Shown piece after piece: positions 43,817-53,576 of a DNA stretch of 64,000 nt (position 1 is the first letter of the stretch; each line of letters opens with the position of its first letter). The stretch comes from JABSSA01 sp039975755 (GTDB lineage: Bacteria; Pseudomonadota; Alphaproteobacteria; Rhodobacterales; Rhodobacteraceae), in NCBI GenBank assembly GCA_039975755.1, contig JBDWGM010000024.1:38584-102583 (forward strand), in the 5' to 3' direction. Both the position numbers and the translations under genes were made by a program. The notes beneath the pieces were generated by a model that was given only the letters and a program-made list of their open reading frames with translations, was not told the DNA's origin and did no database searches.

Positions 43817-43902
43817 GAGGGCGCCAGACCATACGTCAGTCGCATCGTCAAGCATTTTGCCTCTGGACGTCCGCCGCACACATGATTAAGGACGTGTTGC
43901 GT

Positions 43903-43988
43903 GCCCAAGTGGCGGAATGGTAGACGCAGGGGATTCAAAATCCCCCGTCCTAACGGACGTGCCGGTTCGAGTCCGGCCTTGGGTACCA
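43903..43988 (+). tRNA. tRNA-Leu (anticodon CAA), with encoded CCA
   Basis: An 86-base tRNA folds fully: acceptor GCCCAAG with CTTGGGT (one G-T pair), D-arm GGCGGAATGGTAGACGC, anticodon stem GGGGA/TCCCC with loop TTCAAAA and anticodon CAA at 43936-43938, a long variable arm (class II) CGTCCTAACGGACG, T-arm GCCGGTTCGAGTCCGGC and discriminator A plus CCA. It is followed by a small hairpin (TCAGTAGG/CCTACTGA, 43997-44025). Confidence 0.97.
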
Positions 43989-44303
43989 AAGGCTCTTCAG
44001 TAGGCCTTGCACGCAAACCTACTGACCTCTTACTTCTCCAGTTTTCGTTTGATTGACCGGGTATAAGGGGTGAGGTTTTGCGCCATGTTAAAAGTGGTTT
44101 GTTATTGACAAATAATGCTGACCGTCCATCCTATTTGAGGTGAAATACTCTGTGAGAATGAGTGCTTTATAGCGTCAATTTAAATGAGATTTTGCCGGTT
44201 TTTCCAATGTCGAATCCTTACTCGCTGCGCGCAAGGCATTGAAAAGCCACGAGGTGGATGCACTGAAACCCGAAGTGTCAAAGCAGTGATGTTGGCCCTG
44301 CAT
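43989..44303. other. 315-base gap after tRNA-Leu with a short coding-like fragment
   Basis: The first 40 bases hold an 8-base inverted repeat (43997-44004 and 44018-44025) that may end the tRNA transcript. Further on, a plus-strand frame about 30 codons long (from about 44180 to the TGA at 44286-44288) reads like a protein tail (SLLAARKALKSHEVDALKPE) but has a stop just upstream and no start codon. It may be the remnant of a lost gene next to a tRNA, a common integration site. I see no integrase or repeated tRNA end. Confidence 0.35.
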
Positions 44304-44909
44304 TCACTTAGCGTTACTTGCGCGCCAGTGTTCCCAGTCTTCAGGCGTGTCTAAATCCCGTCGTGCAGCCATGCCATTTAACGTTACAAAATGAACGGCT
44401 GGTTGGGCGGCGGCAACGACGCTTTGCGCACCATTGTCACCCGTGACGTTTGCAAACTCAGCGAACAACGCTTGGTCAAACAACACAGGATGCCCCGGCG
44501 CACCATCTTCGGTCGCACCGCGCCAGACCAGCGCGTTAGGCGCAGATATGGGAGCATCCAAAACCAATTGAAGATGTTCCGTGGTAATTTCGGGCAAATC
44601 CGCCAACAGCAAAAGTAACCGTTTCGCTTTGTGCTGCAACGCTTGGACGGACGCGCGCAGGCTCACGCCCATGCCTTGGTCTGCGCCAGGAATAGGTAAT
44701 CGGTCGACATCCAATCCATCCAGAGCACCGTATCGTGCATGCGGAAAAACGGGCAGGGCGATTGTAACGGGACATCCCGTCGCTGATGCGCGTTGGGCCA
44801 CAATCCGAAGCAATGGGACATCATCGATGGTTTCGAGCAGCTTGTCCCCGCCACGCATCCGGGATGACGTGCCTGCAGCAAGGATCAAAATATGTGCCTG
44901 TTCTGGCAT
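44304..44909 (-). CDS. MobA-like nucleotidyltransferase
   Basis: 201-residue Rossmann-like NTP transferase with the signature LAAGTSSRMRGGDKLL (nucleotide loop and Lys), LLLLADLPEITTEHL and DLDTPEDWEHW at the end. It resembles MocA/MobA-type proteins that attach CMP or GMP to molybdopterin, but no molybdoenzyme is adjacent. It starts one base after the stop of the upstream dehydrogenase, so they form an operon. Substrate and partner are unknown. Confidence 0.82.
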   Translation of the reverse strand: MPEQAHILILAAGTSSRMRGGDKLLETIDDVPLLRIVAQRASATGCPVTIALPVFPHARYGALDGLDVDRLPIPGADQGMGVSLRASVQALQHKAKRLLLLLADLPEITTEHLQLVLDAPISAPNALVWRGATEDGAPGHPVLFDQALFAEFANVTGDNGAQSVVAAAQPAVHFVTLNGMAARRDLDTPEDWEHWRASNAK

Positions 44910-44910
44910 C

Positions 44911-47319
44911 TTAGCCTCGCATACGATCGCCGTCCGGATCGAACAATGCCTTGGTTACGACCTGCGCTTTGCGCATTTGACCCAGAATTTCGATCTCGAC
45001 TTCCATTCCATCAATAATCCGATCCGTGGGCAAGAACCCTTGTGCGACGGATGTTTGTGCATGATGGGAATATCCGCCTGACGTGCAAAACCCAACAACT
45101 TTCCCGTTCAGCCAGATCGGTTCGTAGCCCGATACATCGGTGTCGTCTGCATCGACAGTAAAAGCACATAATCGGCGGTCGGCCCCGTTTTGACGTTCAG
45201 CTTCAGCAGGGGCGCGACCGATGAAATCCACGTTCTTTTTCCAAGAAATAAACCGATCCAACCCGGTTTCAGCAGCCGTGTAATCGGGTGAAAATTCTGA
45301 CATCCAACTGCCAAAGAAGCGATCCAATCGCAAGGACATCATTGCGCGCATCCCAAAGGGTTTCATGTCAAACCCTTGTCCCGCAGCCCACAATTCATCC
45401 CAAAGAAGGCGTTGGTACATAGGGGATGTGTAAATTTCATACCCCAAGTCGCCCGTATAGCTGAGCCGCTGCACGATGCAGGGCGCCATTCCAATATCCA
45501 TCTGGACCACATCCAAGAACCGAATGTCTTGCACTGATCCGCGCGTTACAGCATCCAAAACCTTACGCGCATTTGGCCCCGCGATTTGAAAACCTGTGCG
45601 TGTATCGCTTGTATTACTGATGGTTACGTCGTGATCTTGATGTTGTTCGAACCAACGCATGTGATATGCTTGACTGCCATAACTCGCGGTAAGCTGGAAC
45701 AGATCCTCTTGCAGGCAAGACACTGTAAAATCACCAATCAACTTGCCCTTATGGCTCAGCATCGGGGTCAAGGACACGCGCCCTATCTTGGGGATGCGTC
45801 CGGCCATAATGCGATCTAACCATGCCCTCGCGTTTTCACCACGAATTTCGTATTTCCCAAAATTGTGGGTTTCATTGATTCCGACGCTGTCGCGAACGGC
45901 TTTCACCTCGCGGTTTGTTGCTTCAAATGCGTTCGATCGTCGGAAGGAAGGTGTTTCAAAGCGAGCTTCATCACCTTGAGCAAAGTAATTTGGCACCTCG
46001 AGCCCATACTGAGCGCCCCAGACCGCGCCCATATTATCAAAGACATCGTACATCGGCGTGCGTCGCAGGCCGCGTGCTGCCGGTAATTCTTCGTTGGGAT
46101 AAGAAACACTGAACCGTTTTTGATAATTTTCGATCACTTTGGGGCGGGTATATTCCGATGTCAGCCATGTTGGAAAACGGGCCACATCCATTGCCATAAC
46201 GTCGCGTTCAGGCTCTCCTTCGATCATCCATTGTGCCAAGGTCAATCCGACGCCGCCGCCTTGGCTGAACCCGGCCATGACACCGCAGGCAGACCAATAA
46301 TTGCGCATACCTGGAACAGGACCGACCAAGGGGTTCCCATCTGGTGCAAAGGTAAAGGGGCCGTGGATCACAGATTTAATGCCTACATGTTCCAAAACGG
46401 GGAACCGCTGATAGGCAAATGAAATACTGTCTTCGATTTTGTCAAAATTATCCGGCAACAGTTCGTGGCCAAAGTCCCACGATGTGCCATCCACAGCCCA
46501 TGGGCGGCAGGTTTGTTCATAAAATCCGATGCACAGGCCTCGCCCCTCTTGCCGCAAATAGCTTTCTCCTGCGGGGTCCATCACATGGGGATGTTCGCTG
46601 TCGCGCTCGTAAATCTCGGGCACGGCATCGGTGACAATGTACTGATGCTCCATCGGGTGCAGCGGAAAATAGACGCCCGCCATTGCGCCGACTTCCCGCG
46701 CCCATAACCCGCCAGCATTGACGATATGTTCGGCGTGAATCGTGCTTTTGTTCGTCACAACATCCCATGTGCCATCGCTGCGCTGGTTCGTTTCCTGCAC
46801 CATGCAATGGGTTTCAATCGTTGCACCGCCCATGCGTGCGGCCTTAGCATAGGCATGTGTCGTCCCCGAGGGATCCAGGTGCCCATCCAGCGGATCGTAT
46901 AGCGCGCCAAGGATACCATCTGTATTGGTTATCGGGGCAATTTTCGCGATCTCTTCGGGGCCTACAATCTCGGTTTCTAATCCCATAAAGCGATGTTTGG
47001 CCCGTTCGGCCAAAAGCATGTCAAATCGATCCCGATTGTCGGCAAGCGTGATGCCACTCACATGGTGCAACCCACAGGACATTCCGGTAATCTCTTCCAA
47101 TTCTTTGTAAAGACGGATCGTATATCCCTGAAGCGCGGCCATATTCGTGTCGCCGTTCAAGGTATGAAATCCGCCGGCGGCGTGCCAGGTCGATCCCGAA
47201 GTCAGCTCGGATCGCTCAACAAGCATCACATCCGACCAACCAAGTTTTGTCAGGTGATAGAGAACCGAACATCCAACCACACCGCCTCCAATGATCACAA
47301 CGCGCGCAGTGGTTTGCAT
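44911..47319 (-). CDS. GcvT-fused FAD dehydrogenase (dimethylglycine/sarcosine dehydrogenase family), copy A
   Basis: 802 residues. An N-terminal DAO-type FAD domain with VVIIGGGVVGCSVLYHL and the covalent-flavin His in GSTWHAAGG, an FAO_M middle region, then GcvT (folate-binding) and GcvT-C domains (GFCTSGGYSHHAQTS). The family oxidises N-methyl groups of dimethylglycine or sarcosine and hands the carbon to tetrahydrofolate. The substrate of this copy is not decided by sequence. It is the upstream partner of the MobA-like gene and is divergent from a paralogue at 47.5-49.9 kb. Confidence 0.9.
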   Translation of the reverse strand: MQTTARVVIIGGGVVGCSVLYHLTKLGWSDVMLVERSELTSGSTWHAAGGFHTLNGDTNMAALQGYTIRLYKELEEITGMSCGLHHVSGITLADNRDRFDMLLAERAKHRFMGLETEIVGPEEIAKIAPITNTDGILGALYDPLDGHLDPSGTTHAYAKAARMGGATIETHCMVQETNQRSDGTWDVVTNKSTIHAEHIVNAGGLWAREVGAMAGVYFPLHPMEHQYIVTDAVPEIYERDSEHPHVMDPAGESYLRQEGRGLCIGFYEQTCRPWAVDGTSWDFGHELLPDNFDKIEDSISFAYQRFPVLEHVGIKSVIHGPFTFAPDGNPLVGPVPGMRNYWSACGVMAGFSQGGGVGLTLAQWMIEGEPERDVMAMDVARFPTWLTSEYTRPKVIENYQKRFSVSYPNEELPAARGLRRTPMYDVFDNMGAVWGAQYGLEVPNYFAQGDEARFETPSFRRSNAFEATNREVKAVRDSVGINETHNFGKYEIRGENARAWLDRIMAGRIPKIGRVSLTPMLSHKGKLIGDFTVSCLQEDLFQLTASYGSQAYHMRWFEQHQDHDVTISNTSDTRTGFQIAGPNARKVLDAVTRGSVQDIRFLDVVQMDIGMAPCIVQRLSYTGDLGYEIYTSPMYQRLLWDELWAAGQGFDMKPFGMRAMMSLRLDRFFGSWMSEFSPDYTAAETGLDRFISWKKNVDFIGRAPAEAERQNGADRRLCAFTVDADDTDVSGYEPIWLNGKVVGFCTSGGYSHHAQTSVAQGFLPTDRIIDGMEVEIEILGQMRKAQVVTKALFDPDGDRMRG

Positions 47320-47353
47320 CAGGGTCTCCTTGTCGTTCTATATTTGGGGCTGT

Positions 47354-47440
47354 GAATTGCCCATTTGTTAAAACAGTAGACAAACGGTCATGGCAAGCGA
47401 TGGTGCAACAACGACAGGGGATGTCGCGTTCGGGCAATTC
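47354..47440. promoter_or_regulatory. Symmetric 9-base inverted repeat between the two dehydrogenase genes
   Basis: GAATTGCCC (47354-47362) and GGGCAATTC (47432-47440) are perfect inverted copies 78 bases apart, centred near the midpoint of the 169-base divergent region. One copy lies at the 5' end of each gene, so a shared regulator binding both sites is plausible. Not tested. Confidence 0.4.
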
Positions 47441-47488
47441 CGCGCTCTGTGACGTGCCAGACTAAGTGCAATGCGAGGGAGAGTGCCT

Positions 47489-49900
47489 ATGAAAAGTCAC
47501 GCACAGGCAGTCGTGATCGGTGGCGGAGTTATCGGTTGTTCGATTCTGTATCACCTCACCAAATTGGGTTGGCGTGACGTTGTCTTGCTTGAGCGGGACG
47601 AGTTGACCTCAGGATCGACATGGCATGCAGCGGCAAACATCCATGGACTGCACGACAGCACAAATATCAGCCGAATTCAGCATTATACGATGAACCTTTA
47701 CAAGGAGCTTGAGGCAGAGACCGGGCAGGGATGTGGGGTTTTCCAACCTGGGTCCTTGTATCTTGCCCAGACCGAGGCGCGGGAACACCAACTGCGGCTG
47801 CAAGCGGCTAAGGCCAAGCTGTACGGCATGAATTTTCACGAAGTCAGCCGGGACGAAGCTGAACGTTTGCACCCTTTGGTCGATTACGACGGCGTTCGCT
47901 GCATCATGTGGGAACCCGATGGCGGCAATGTGGATCCATCCGGGGTCACCAATGCCTATGCGACAGGGGCACGTCAAAATGGAGCTGAGATTTATCGATT
48001 TACCCCGGTGACAGCGACAGAACAGCAATCAAACGGCAGCTGGATCGTGACGACGCCGAAAGGGGATATTCAAACAGACTGGGTTATCAATGCGGCTGGG
48101 TTGTGGGGGCGCGAAGTCGCCGCACTTGCCGGTTTGACTTTGCCGCTGCAACCAACGGAACATCAGTATTTTGTGACAGAGACGATTGCAGATATTGCCC
48201 AAATGGATCGACGGTTGCCATCTGTGGCGGATCGAGACGGCGAATATTATCTGCGTCAAGAGGGCCAAGGCCTGTTGGTTGGGGCCTATGAAAAAGACCT
48301 GCGGTTTTGGGCAGAAGAGGGAACACCAAAAGGGTTTGGCCACGAACTTTTCGCAGATGATTTGGATCGTATCGAAGACAATATTATGCGCGCAATCGAA
48401 CGCGTTCCCGCTGTTGGGACGGCGGGCATCAAGCGTGTGATCAATGGTCCGATGATTTGGTCACCTGATTCCAACGTTTTGTTTGGCCCTGTTCCAGAGC
48501 TTGAAAACTACTTCTGCTGCAACGGGATCATTCCTGGGTTTTCACAATCGGGCGGTATGGGGCTTTTGGCTGCGGAATGGATTGTCGAAGGTGAAACGAA
48601 ATACGACATGTTCGCATGGGATGTGGCGCGATTTGGCACCTGGGCGGGCAAAGCCTTCACCAAAGCCCGCGTGGGTGATCAATATGCGCACCGTTTCAAA
48701 ATTCACTTTCCCGGTGAAGAACGCGAAGCGGGGAGGCCCGTGCGAAAGCGCCCTGTTTATGATGTGCAAAAACAAATGGGGGCCGTGTTTGGCCTGAATT
48801 ATGGGTGGGAACATCCGCTTTATTTCGGGGATGTTGCCGATACGGCCGGGTTCACCCGCCAACCTTGGTGGTCCGTTGTCGGTGATGAATGCCGAATGCT
48901 GCGCGAACGTGCAGGCATCATCGATATTTCGAATTTCGCCAAATACCGTGTCAAAGGAGCCGGGGCCGAAGATTGGCTAAACGCGGTTTTTGCAAATCGC
49001 ATGCCTAAATCAGTTGGAAAATCTTGCCTCACGCCATTGATCAGCAAACGCGGCGGAATTGCGGGCGATTTTACCGTCACGCGGCTGGCCCAAGACGAAT
49101 TCTGGATCATCGGGTCAGGAATGGCAGAACGGTATCATCACCGGTTTTTCAAAATGGTGCCTTTGCCCAAGGGAACGTCTTTTGAAACTCTGACAGAGGC
49201 TTTCTGTGGCTTCAACGTTGCGGGCCCTGCGTCGCGCGACATGCTCCAACGCATGACCAATTGTTCTTTGTTACCTGATGATTTTGCTTTCATGCAAAGT
49301 GCGTGGATCCAACTGGCAGGTGTCAATGTTCTGGCCCTTCGTGTGTCGTTCTCTGGTGATCTTGGTTGGGAATTGCATTGCGCGGTAGCAGATCAAGAAA
49401 AGCTTTATATCGCGTTAGTCGAAGAAGGGCGCGCAGTTGGAGCGGGTCCAGTTGGAAGCCGAGCATTGATGAGCTTGCGTGTCGAAAAGGGATATGGATC
49501 CTGGAGCCGCGAATACAGCCCAGAGTACTGGCCCCAAGAAGTAGGGTTGGACCGCCTTTGCAAACTGGACAAGGATTTCTTGCACAAAGACGCTGTTGTT
49601 GCTGTGTTGCGGAACGAACCGCGCGAACATTTGGTTCTGTTAGAGCTTGATGGCGCACAGACCGATGCGTCAAACGCGGATGCGACCGGAGGCGAGCCGA
49701 TATTCAAAGACGGCAAGGGGATCGGGCGCGTGACTTCGGGCGCCTATGGTTACAGCGTCGGGAAAAGCCTTGCACTGGGATATGTGAAGGGCGCGAAGGC
49801 CGGTGATACAGTTGACGTTATGGTTTTAGGGCGTGCGCATAAGGCCCGCATATTGGATGCACCGCCGTTTGATCCCAAGGGCGCACGACTTAGGGGATAA
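47489..49900 (+). CDS. GcvT-fused FAD dehydrogenase (dimethylglycine/sarcosine dehydrogenase family), copy B
   Basis: 803 residues with the same domain order as copy A: FAD-binding VVIGGGVIGCSILYHLTKLG, covalent-flavin His in GSTWHAAANI, FAO_M, GcvT and GcvT-C. The two are clearly homologous but diverge around the flavin site (AAGGFHTLN in A, AAANIHGLH in B) and in the substrate loop, suggesting different N-methylated substrates. The ATG at 47489 follows a GGGAGAG ribosome-binding site; an ATG six codons upstream is also in frame. It is convergent with the DMT exporter. Confidence 0.9.
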   Translation: MKSHAQAVVIGGGVIGCSILYHLTKLGWRDVVLLERDELTSGSTWHAAANIHGLHDSTNISRIQHYTMNLYKELEAETGQGCGVFQPGSLYLAQTEAREHQLRLQAAKAKLYGMNFHEVSRDEAERLHPLVDYDGVRCIMWEPDGGNVDPSGVTNAYATGARQNGAEIYRFTPVTATEQQSNGSWIVTTPKGDIQTDWVINAAGLWGREVAALAGLTLPLQPTEHQYFVTETIADIAQMDRRLPSVADRDGEYYLRQEGQGLLVGAYEKDLRFWAEEGTPKGFGHELFADDLDRIEDNIMRAIERVPAVGTAGIKRVINGPMIWSPDSNVLFGPVPELENYFCCNGIIPGFSQSGGMGLLAAEWIVEGETKYDMFAWDVARFGTWAGKAFTKARVGDQYAHRFKIHFPGEEREAGRPVRKRPVYDVQKQMGAVFGLNYGWEHPLYFGDVADTAGFTRQPWWSVVGDECRMLRERAGIIDISNFAKYRVKGAGAEDWLNAVFANRMPKSVGKSCLTPLISKRGGIAGDFTVTRLAQDEFWIIGSGMAERYHHRFFKMVPLPKGTSFETLTEAFCGFNVAGPASRDMLQRMTNCSLLPDDFAFMQSAWIQLAGVNVLALRVSFSGDLGWELHCAVADQEKLYIALVEEGRAVGAGPVGSRALMSLRVEKGYGSWSREYSPEYWPQEVGLDRLCKLDKDFLHKDAVVAVLRNEPREHLVLLELDGAQTDASNADATGGEPIFKDGKGIGRVTSGAYGYSVGKSLALGYVKGAKAGDTVDVMVLGRAHKARILDAPPFDPKGARLRG

Positions 49901-49931
49901 CACCCTTGTTTTGTGCCACTAACAAGGCAGA

Positions 49932-50891
49932 TCACTTTCTGCGCGAAAGCGGCAAGAACGGTGAAATCCGAAATGAGGACCCATATCCGCGTGACCTGGA
50001 TCGAAGCACAGGAGTGTTGTTCGAGGTTCCGCCAGCCTGTTCCCGGAAGACAATGAACAGCCCGGATGAAATGATGATGGCCGCACCAAGGAACGTGATT
50101 GAATCGATCCGTTCATCGAAAAACAGAACACCGTAAATCGATGCCCAGACGATTTGACTATACTGCATCGGGGCAACAATCGCAGCTTCGGCATTTTTGT
50201 AGGCGGCGATCATCAGCAAACCTGCGAGAAACCCAAACAGCGAAACGATAGCCACGGCACCCAGATGTGTAACAGGCATTGGCTGGTACGTTTTGGGCAT
50301 TAAAAACGCCATCAACAAAAAGTTCGCCAACAATGGATAAAGCAACAGCACAACACTGCGTTCATCGCGCCCGATCTTGCGCACAATCACCGACGCAAGC
50401 GCGCTGAAAATCGCAGCGGTTAGTGCGGCGAGATGGCCCAGATCAAGATCTGTCGATCCCGGGCGCAGCACAACCACAACACCCGCCAAACCTACAAGCA
50501 CTGCCACCAAGCGTCGCCAGCCAACACGTTCCCCCAATATCGGGATTGCCAGCAACGTGATGATCAATGGAGCGGCGAACAAGATCGCATAGGTCTGCGC
50601 AAGAGGCAGGACAGTAAAGGCGTAAAAGGCCGACGTCATTGCGATGATGACGCACCCTGTGCGCAGCGCGGTCCACCATGGATGGGCGGGGCGCAAATTT
50701 GCTTCGGTTTGATCCCGCATCAACATCAAGGTCGTTAACGGAAACGACATTAGGGTGGTGAAAAAGATGATCTGAAACGCAGAATACGTACCGCCAAGAA
50801 ACTTGATAACGACGTCGTGCGATGCAAATAGCGCAAACGCGCACAAGGCAAACAAAGCGCCGTTTCGATTTGATTTGGATGTCGTGGTCAT
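49932..50891 (-). CDS. DMT-family (EamA) transporter
   Basis: 319 residues with ten predicted membrane helices in two EamA repeats (LFALCAFALFASHDVVIKFL; AALTAAIFSALASVIVRKIG). Such proteins export or import small metabolites; no substrate can be named. The C-terminal tail is basic. It is convergent with copy B of the GcvT dehydrogenases, with a weak hairpin (CCTTGTT/AACAAGG, 49904-49927) between the two stops. Confidence 0.9.
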   Translation of the reverse strand: MTTTSKSNRNGALFALCAFALFASHDVVIKFLGGTYSAFQIIFFTTLMSFPLTTLMLMRDQTEANLRPAHPWWTALRTGCVIIAMTSAFYAFTVLPLAQTYAILFAAPLIITLLAIPILGERVGWRRLVAVLVGLAGVVVVLRPGSTDLDLGHLAALTAAIFSALASVIVRKIGRDERSVVLLLYPLLANFLLMAFLMPKTYQPMPVTHLGAVAIVSLFGFLAGLLMIAAYKNAEAAIVAPMQYSQIVWASIYGVLFFDERIDSITFLGAAIIISSGLFIVFREQAGGTSNNTPVLRSRSRGYGSSFRISPFLPLSRRK

Positions 50892-51012
50892 GGCCGAGCC
50901 GCGTACTCTGGAAATGCGGCGATCAAGACCTTATCCAACCTAAAGATGCAACCCACGAGTGTCACGCGTCTCAAATAGATCAATACATGACCCTTGATAC
51001 GCGCCCAAACGG

Positions 51013-52146
51013 TCAAATGCGCGTCACATGCCGTGCTGTCAGCGGAACAATCGCCATCAGTATCGCAAGGACCCAAAATGCCGTGGGAAGCGTTGTGGCG
51101 TCGGCGGTGAAGCCAACAAGGGCAGGGCCGATCAAAATACCTGCGTACCCTGTCGTCGTGACCGAAGCGACGGCCAAACCGGCTGGCATGACAGATTGGC
51201 GCCCTGCGGCACTGAATACAATTGGAACCAAATTCGCCGCACCCAAACCGATCAGAATGAACCCTAACAGTGCAATCATTGGCCAAGGTGAAATTAGAAC
51301 AATCGCGACACCGACCATGGTTGCGATGCCGCCATAGACCAGCACACGAAACTGCCCAAGTGCGGCCACTGTGCGATCTCCGCTCAAACGCGCGATAACC
51401 ATGGCAACGGAAAACAGGATGTAACCAACACCTGCGTTTTCCAAATTGACCAACTTGCGATCCACCAAAAGCAACGCGCCCCAGTCCAAAACCGCACCTT
51501 CAACCAAAAATGTTACTCCGGCCAAGACAGCCAACAGCAAAACAATGCCATGAGGAAATGCAAAAGGCTCTGGCGTCGCGCCACTGACAGCCAGCAATCG
51601 CGGTCGCGCCAATAACACCGCGCACAGCGCGACGGCGGCCCCAATGAATGCAGCAATCGCAAAGGGCAATCCCACGCTTAGCAACAGCGTCATCAGGCCT
51701 GCGCCAAAAAAGCCGCCGATGCTGAATTGCGCATGAAAGTTTGACATCAATGGGCGCTTTTCCTGCCCTTCGATTTCTGCGCCGTGCACATTCATGGCGA
51801 CATCGATTGTGCCCAGTGAAGCCCCAAAGAAAAACAGCGACGTACCCAGCATGAGTGGCGTCGTGGACAGTGCCAAAAAGGGCAACACGGCGACCAACCC
51901 AAATCCACCCAACAAGACCATCGGGCGCGCACCGTGGCGTGCTGATACGACCCCGGTGATCGGCATCGCGACAATCGATCCGATGCCAAGGCAAAGCAAA
52001 AGCAATCCGAACTGGCCTTCATCCGCCCCAACGTTCGCTTTTATGAACGGGAAAAGCGGGGCACAGCAGGCCATCGCAAAGCCCGCCGCAAAGAACGCAA
52101 GGCGCGTGGCAAGCCGGGCCGGGGCGGTAGATGAATAATCAGCCAT
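51013..52146 (-). CDS. MFS transporter
   Basis: 377 residues with about twelve hydrophobic helices. The inter-helix loop GVVSARHGARPMVLLGG fits the major-facilitator A-motif position, and small-residue-rich helices follow (GASLGTIDVAMNVHGAEIE, a sequence common in a sugar-type MFS group). No substrate is inferable. It is upstream of the DMT gene on the same strand with 121 bases between. Confidence 0.87.
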   Translation of the reverse strand: MADYSSTAPARLATRLAFFAAGFAMACCAPLFPFIKANVGADEGQFGLLLLCLGIGSIVAMPITGVVSARHGARPMVLLGGFGLVAVLPFLALSTTPLMLGTSLFFFGASLGTIDVAMNVHGAEIEGQEKRPLMSNFHAQFSIGGFFGAGLMTLLLSVGLPFAIAAFIGAAVALCAVLLARPRLLAVSGATPEPFAFPHGIVLLLAVLAGVTFLVEGAVLDWGALLLVDRKLVNLENAGVGYILFSVAMVIARLSGDRTVAALGQFRVLVYGGIATMVGVAIVLISPWPMIALLGFILIGLGAANLVPIVFSAAGRQSVMPAGLAVASVTTTGYAGILIGPALVGFTADATTLPTAFWVLAILMAIVPLTARHVTRI

Positions 52147-52191
52147 TGGACCCCTTTGTGCAGTGCCCGCGAAAATTGGACAGCAGAGTGT

Positions 52192-53505
52192 TTAACCGCC
52201 AAGTGGGCGAATGCGTAGATCCGTAATACGGTTGCCTTCACGCCCGGTGATTTCAAAGCGAAAGCCGTGAAAGCTGAACACTTGGCCAACGGTCGGGATC
52301 ATCTGTGCTTCGTGGATGACCAAACCCGCAATTGTGTTGGCCTCTTCGTCAGGAAGATGCCAATCGCCCGCTCGGTTAAGGTCGCGGATCGTTGCTGTGC
52401 CTTCGACATGGTAGTGACCATCATCGGCCAGCCGGAACTCGGTATCATCTTCGGGATCAAATTCGTCGGTAATTTCGCCAACGATTTCTTCCAGAATATC
52501 TTCAAGCGTGATCAATCCCTGAAGCGACCCGTATTCATCCACGACCAATGCAAAATGAGATCGAATCCGCAGAAACTGACGCATTTGTTCATCAAGCGTT
52601 GTTGTTTCAGGCACGAAATACGGTGGCATTGCCACAGCGCGCACATCAAAGTCCTGAACCTTAGCAACATCCCCGCCGTCCAACGCGATCAAACGGTACA
52701 TCGCGCGCAACAGGTCCTTGGCGTGGATAACACCAATGATGTTTTCGGGTTCACCTTCAAAGACGGGCAGGCGGGTGTGGTTGGATCGCAGACATTGTTC
52801 CAAAATGGCTTGCGGCTCGTTGCTGACATCAATCATCTCGATACCGGAACGGTGAAGCATGATTTCTTCGACAAACCGCTCAGATAAATCCAGCGCGCCC
52901 AAAATCCGGTCACGGTCTTCTTTTTCGACAACGCCTTCGGAATGGCCCAGCTGCAATGCACCTGCAATTTCCTCGCGTACGGCCATGATGTGACTGTCAG
53001 GATCGATCTGAACCCCGAACAGGCGCAAAATTGCGCGGACCAGCAATCGAACCGCGCTGACCACAGGGGCAAAGACGCGTACAACAATGGAAATAGGAGC
53101 CGACACAATGCTGGCTGCTTTTTCGGCATTGGTGATGGCATAGGTTTTGGGCATCACTTCTGCGAACACCAAAACCAGACCCGTCATGACAAAGGTCGCA
53201 AGGGCAATGCCGCTGTCGCCAAAGGCGCGTGTCAAAACCGAAGTGGCCAGAGACGTCGCGAGAATGTTGACCAGATTATTGCCAAGCAGAACCGAACCGA
53301 TCAGACGTTCATTGTCTTCAGTAATTTCAAGGGCGCGTTGCGCTGCGCGCGATCCTTTGTCCGCTTGGGCCCGCAATTTCCCGCGTGACGCAGCCGTCAA
53401 TGCGGTTTCGGACCCAGAAAAGAAGGCAGAGAGGAACAACAAGAACAGCACAACGCCGCTCGTAATCCAGAAGGCGGCGTCCAACATTGAAGTATCGCTA
53501 TCCAT
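52192..53505 (-). CDS. CNNM/CorC-family membrane protein with CBS domains
   Basis: 437 residues. The N-terminal CNNM (DUF21) domain has hydrophobic helices from residue 8 (LLFLSAFFSGSETALTAAS), two CBS domains follow (about 190-320; LPVFEGEPENIIGVIHAKDL; DEYGSLQGLITLEDILEEIV), and a CorC_HlyC domain ends the protein. Family members are magnesium/cobalt transporters or modulators. The ATG at 53505 is chosen over the TTG at 53565. It is divergent from the metallophosphoesterase gene. Confidence 0.9.
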   Translation of the reverse strand: MDSDTSMLDAAFWITSGVVLFLLFLSAFFSGSETALTAASRGKLRAQADKGSRAAQRALEITEDNERLIGSVLLGNNLVNILATSLATSVLTRAFGDSGIALATFVMTGLVLVFAEVMPKTYAITNAEKAASIVSAPISIVVRVFAPVVSAVRLLVRAILRLFGVQIDPDSHIMAVREEIAGALQLGHSEGVVEKEDRDRILGALDLSERFVEEIMLHRSGIEMIDVSNEPQAILEQCLRSNHTRLPVFEGEPENIIGVIHAKDLLRAMYRLIALDGGDVAKVQDFDVRAVAMPPYFVPETTTLDEQMRQFLRIRSHFALVVDEYGSLQGLITLEDILEEIVGEITDEFDPEDDTEFRLADDGHYHVEGTATIRDLNRAGDWHLPDEEANTIAGLVIHEAQMIPTVGQVFSFHGFRFEITGREGNRITDLRIRPLGG

Positions 53506-53576
53506 TTCGTGACTTGAAGATTTTCCTGACCTAAGCGTTATGGGGCCTTCGGACTGGTCAATCAAGGGACGGTTGA

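Noticed and set aside
53505..53565. TTG start 20 codons upstream for the CNNM/CorC gene
   Set aside because: The extension is hydrophilic and lies in the divergent promoter region; the ATG at 53505 puts the first membrane helix at the expected distance.
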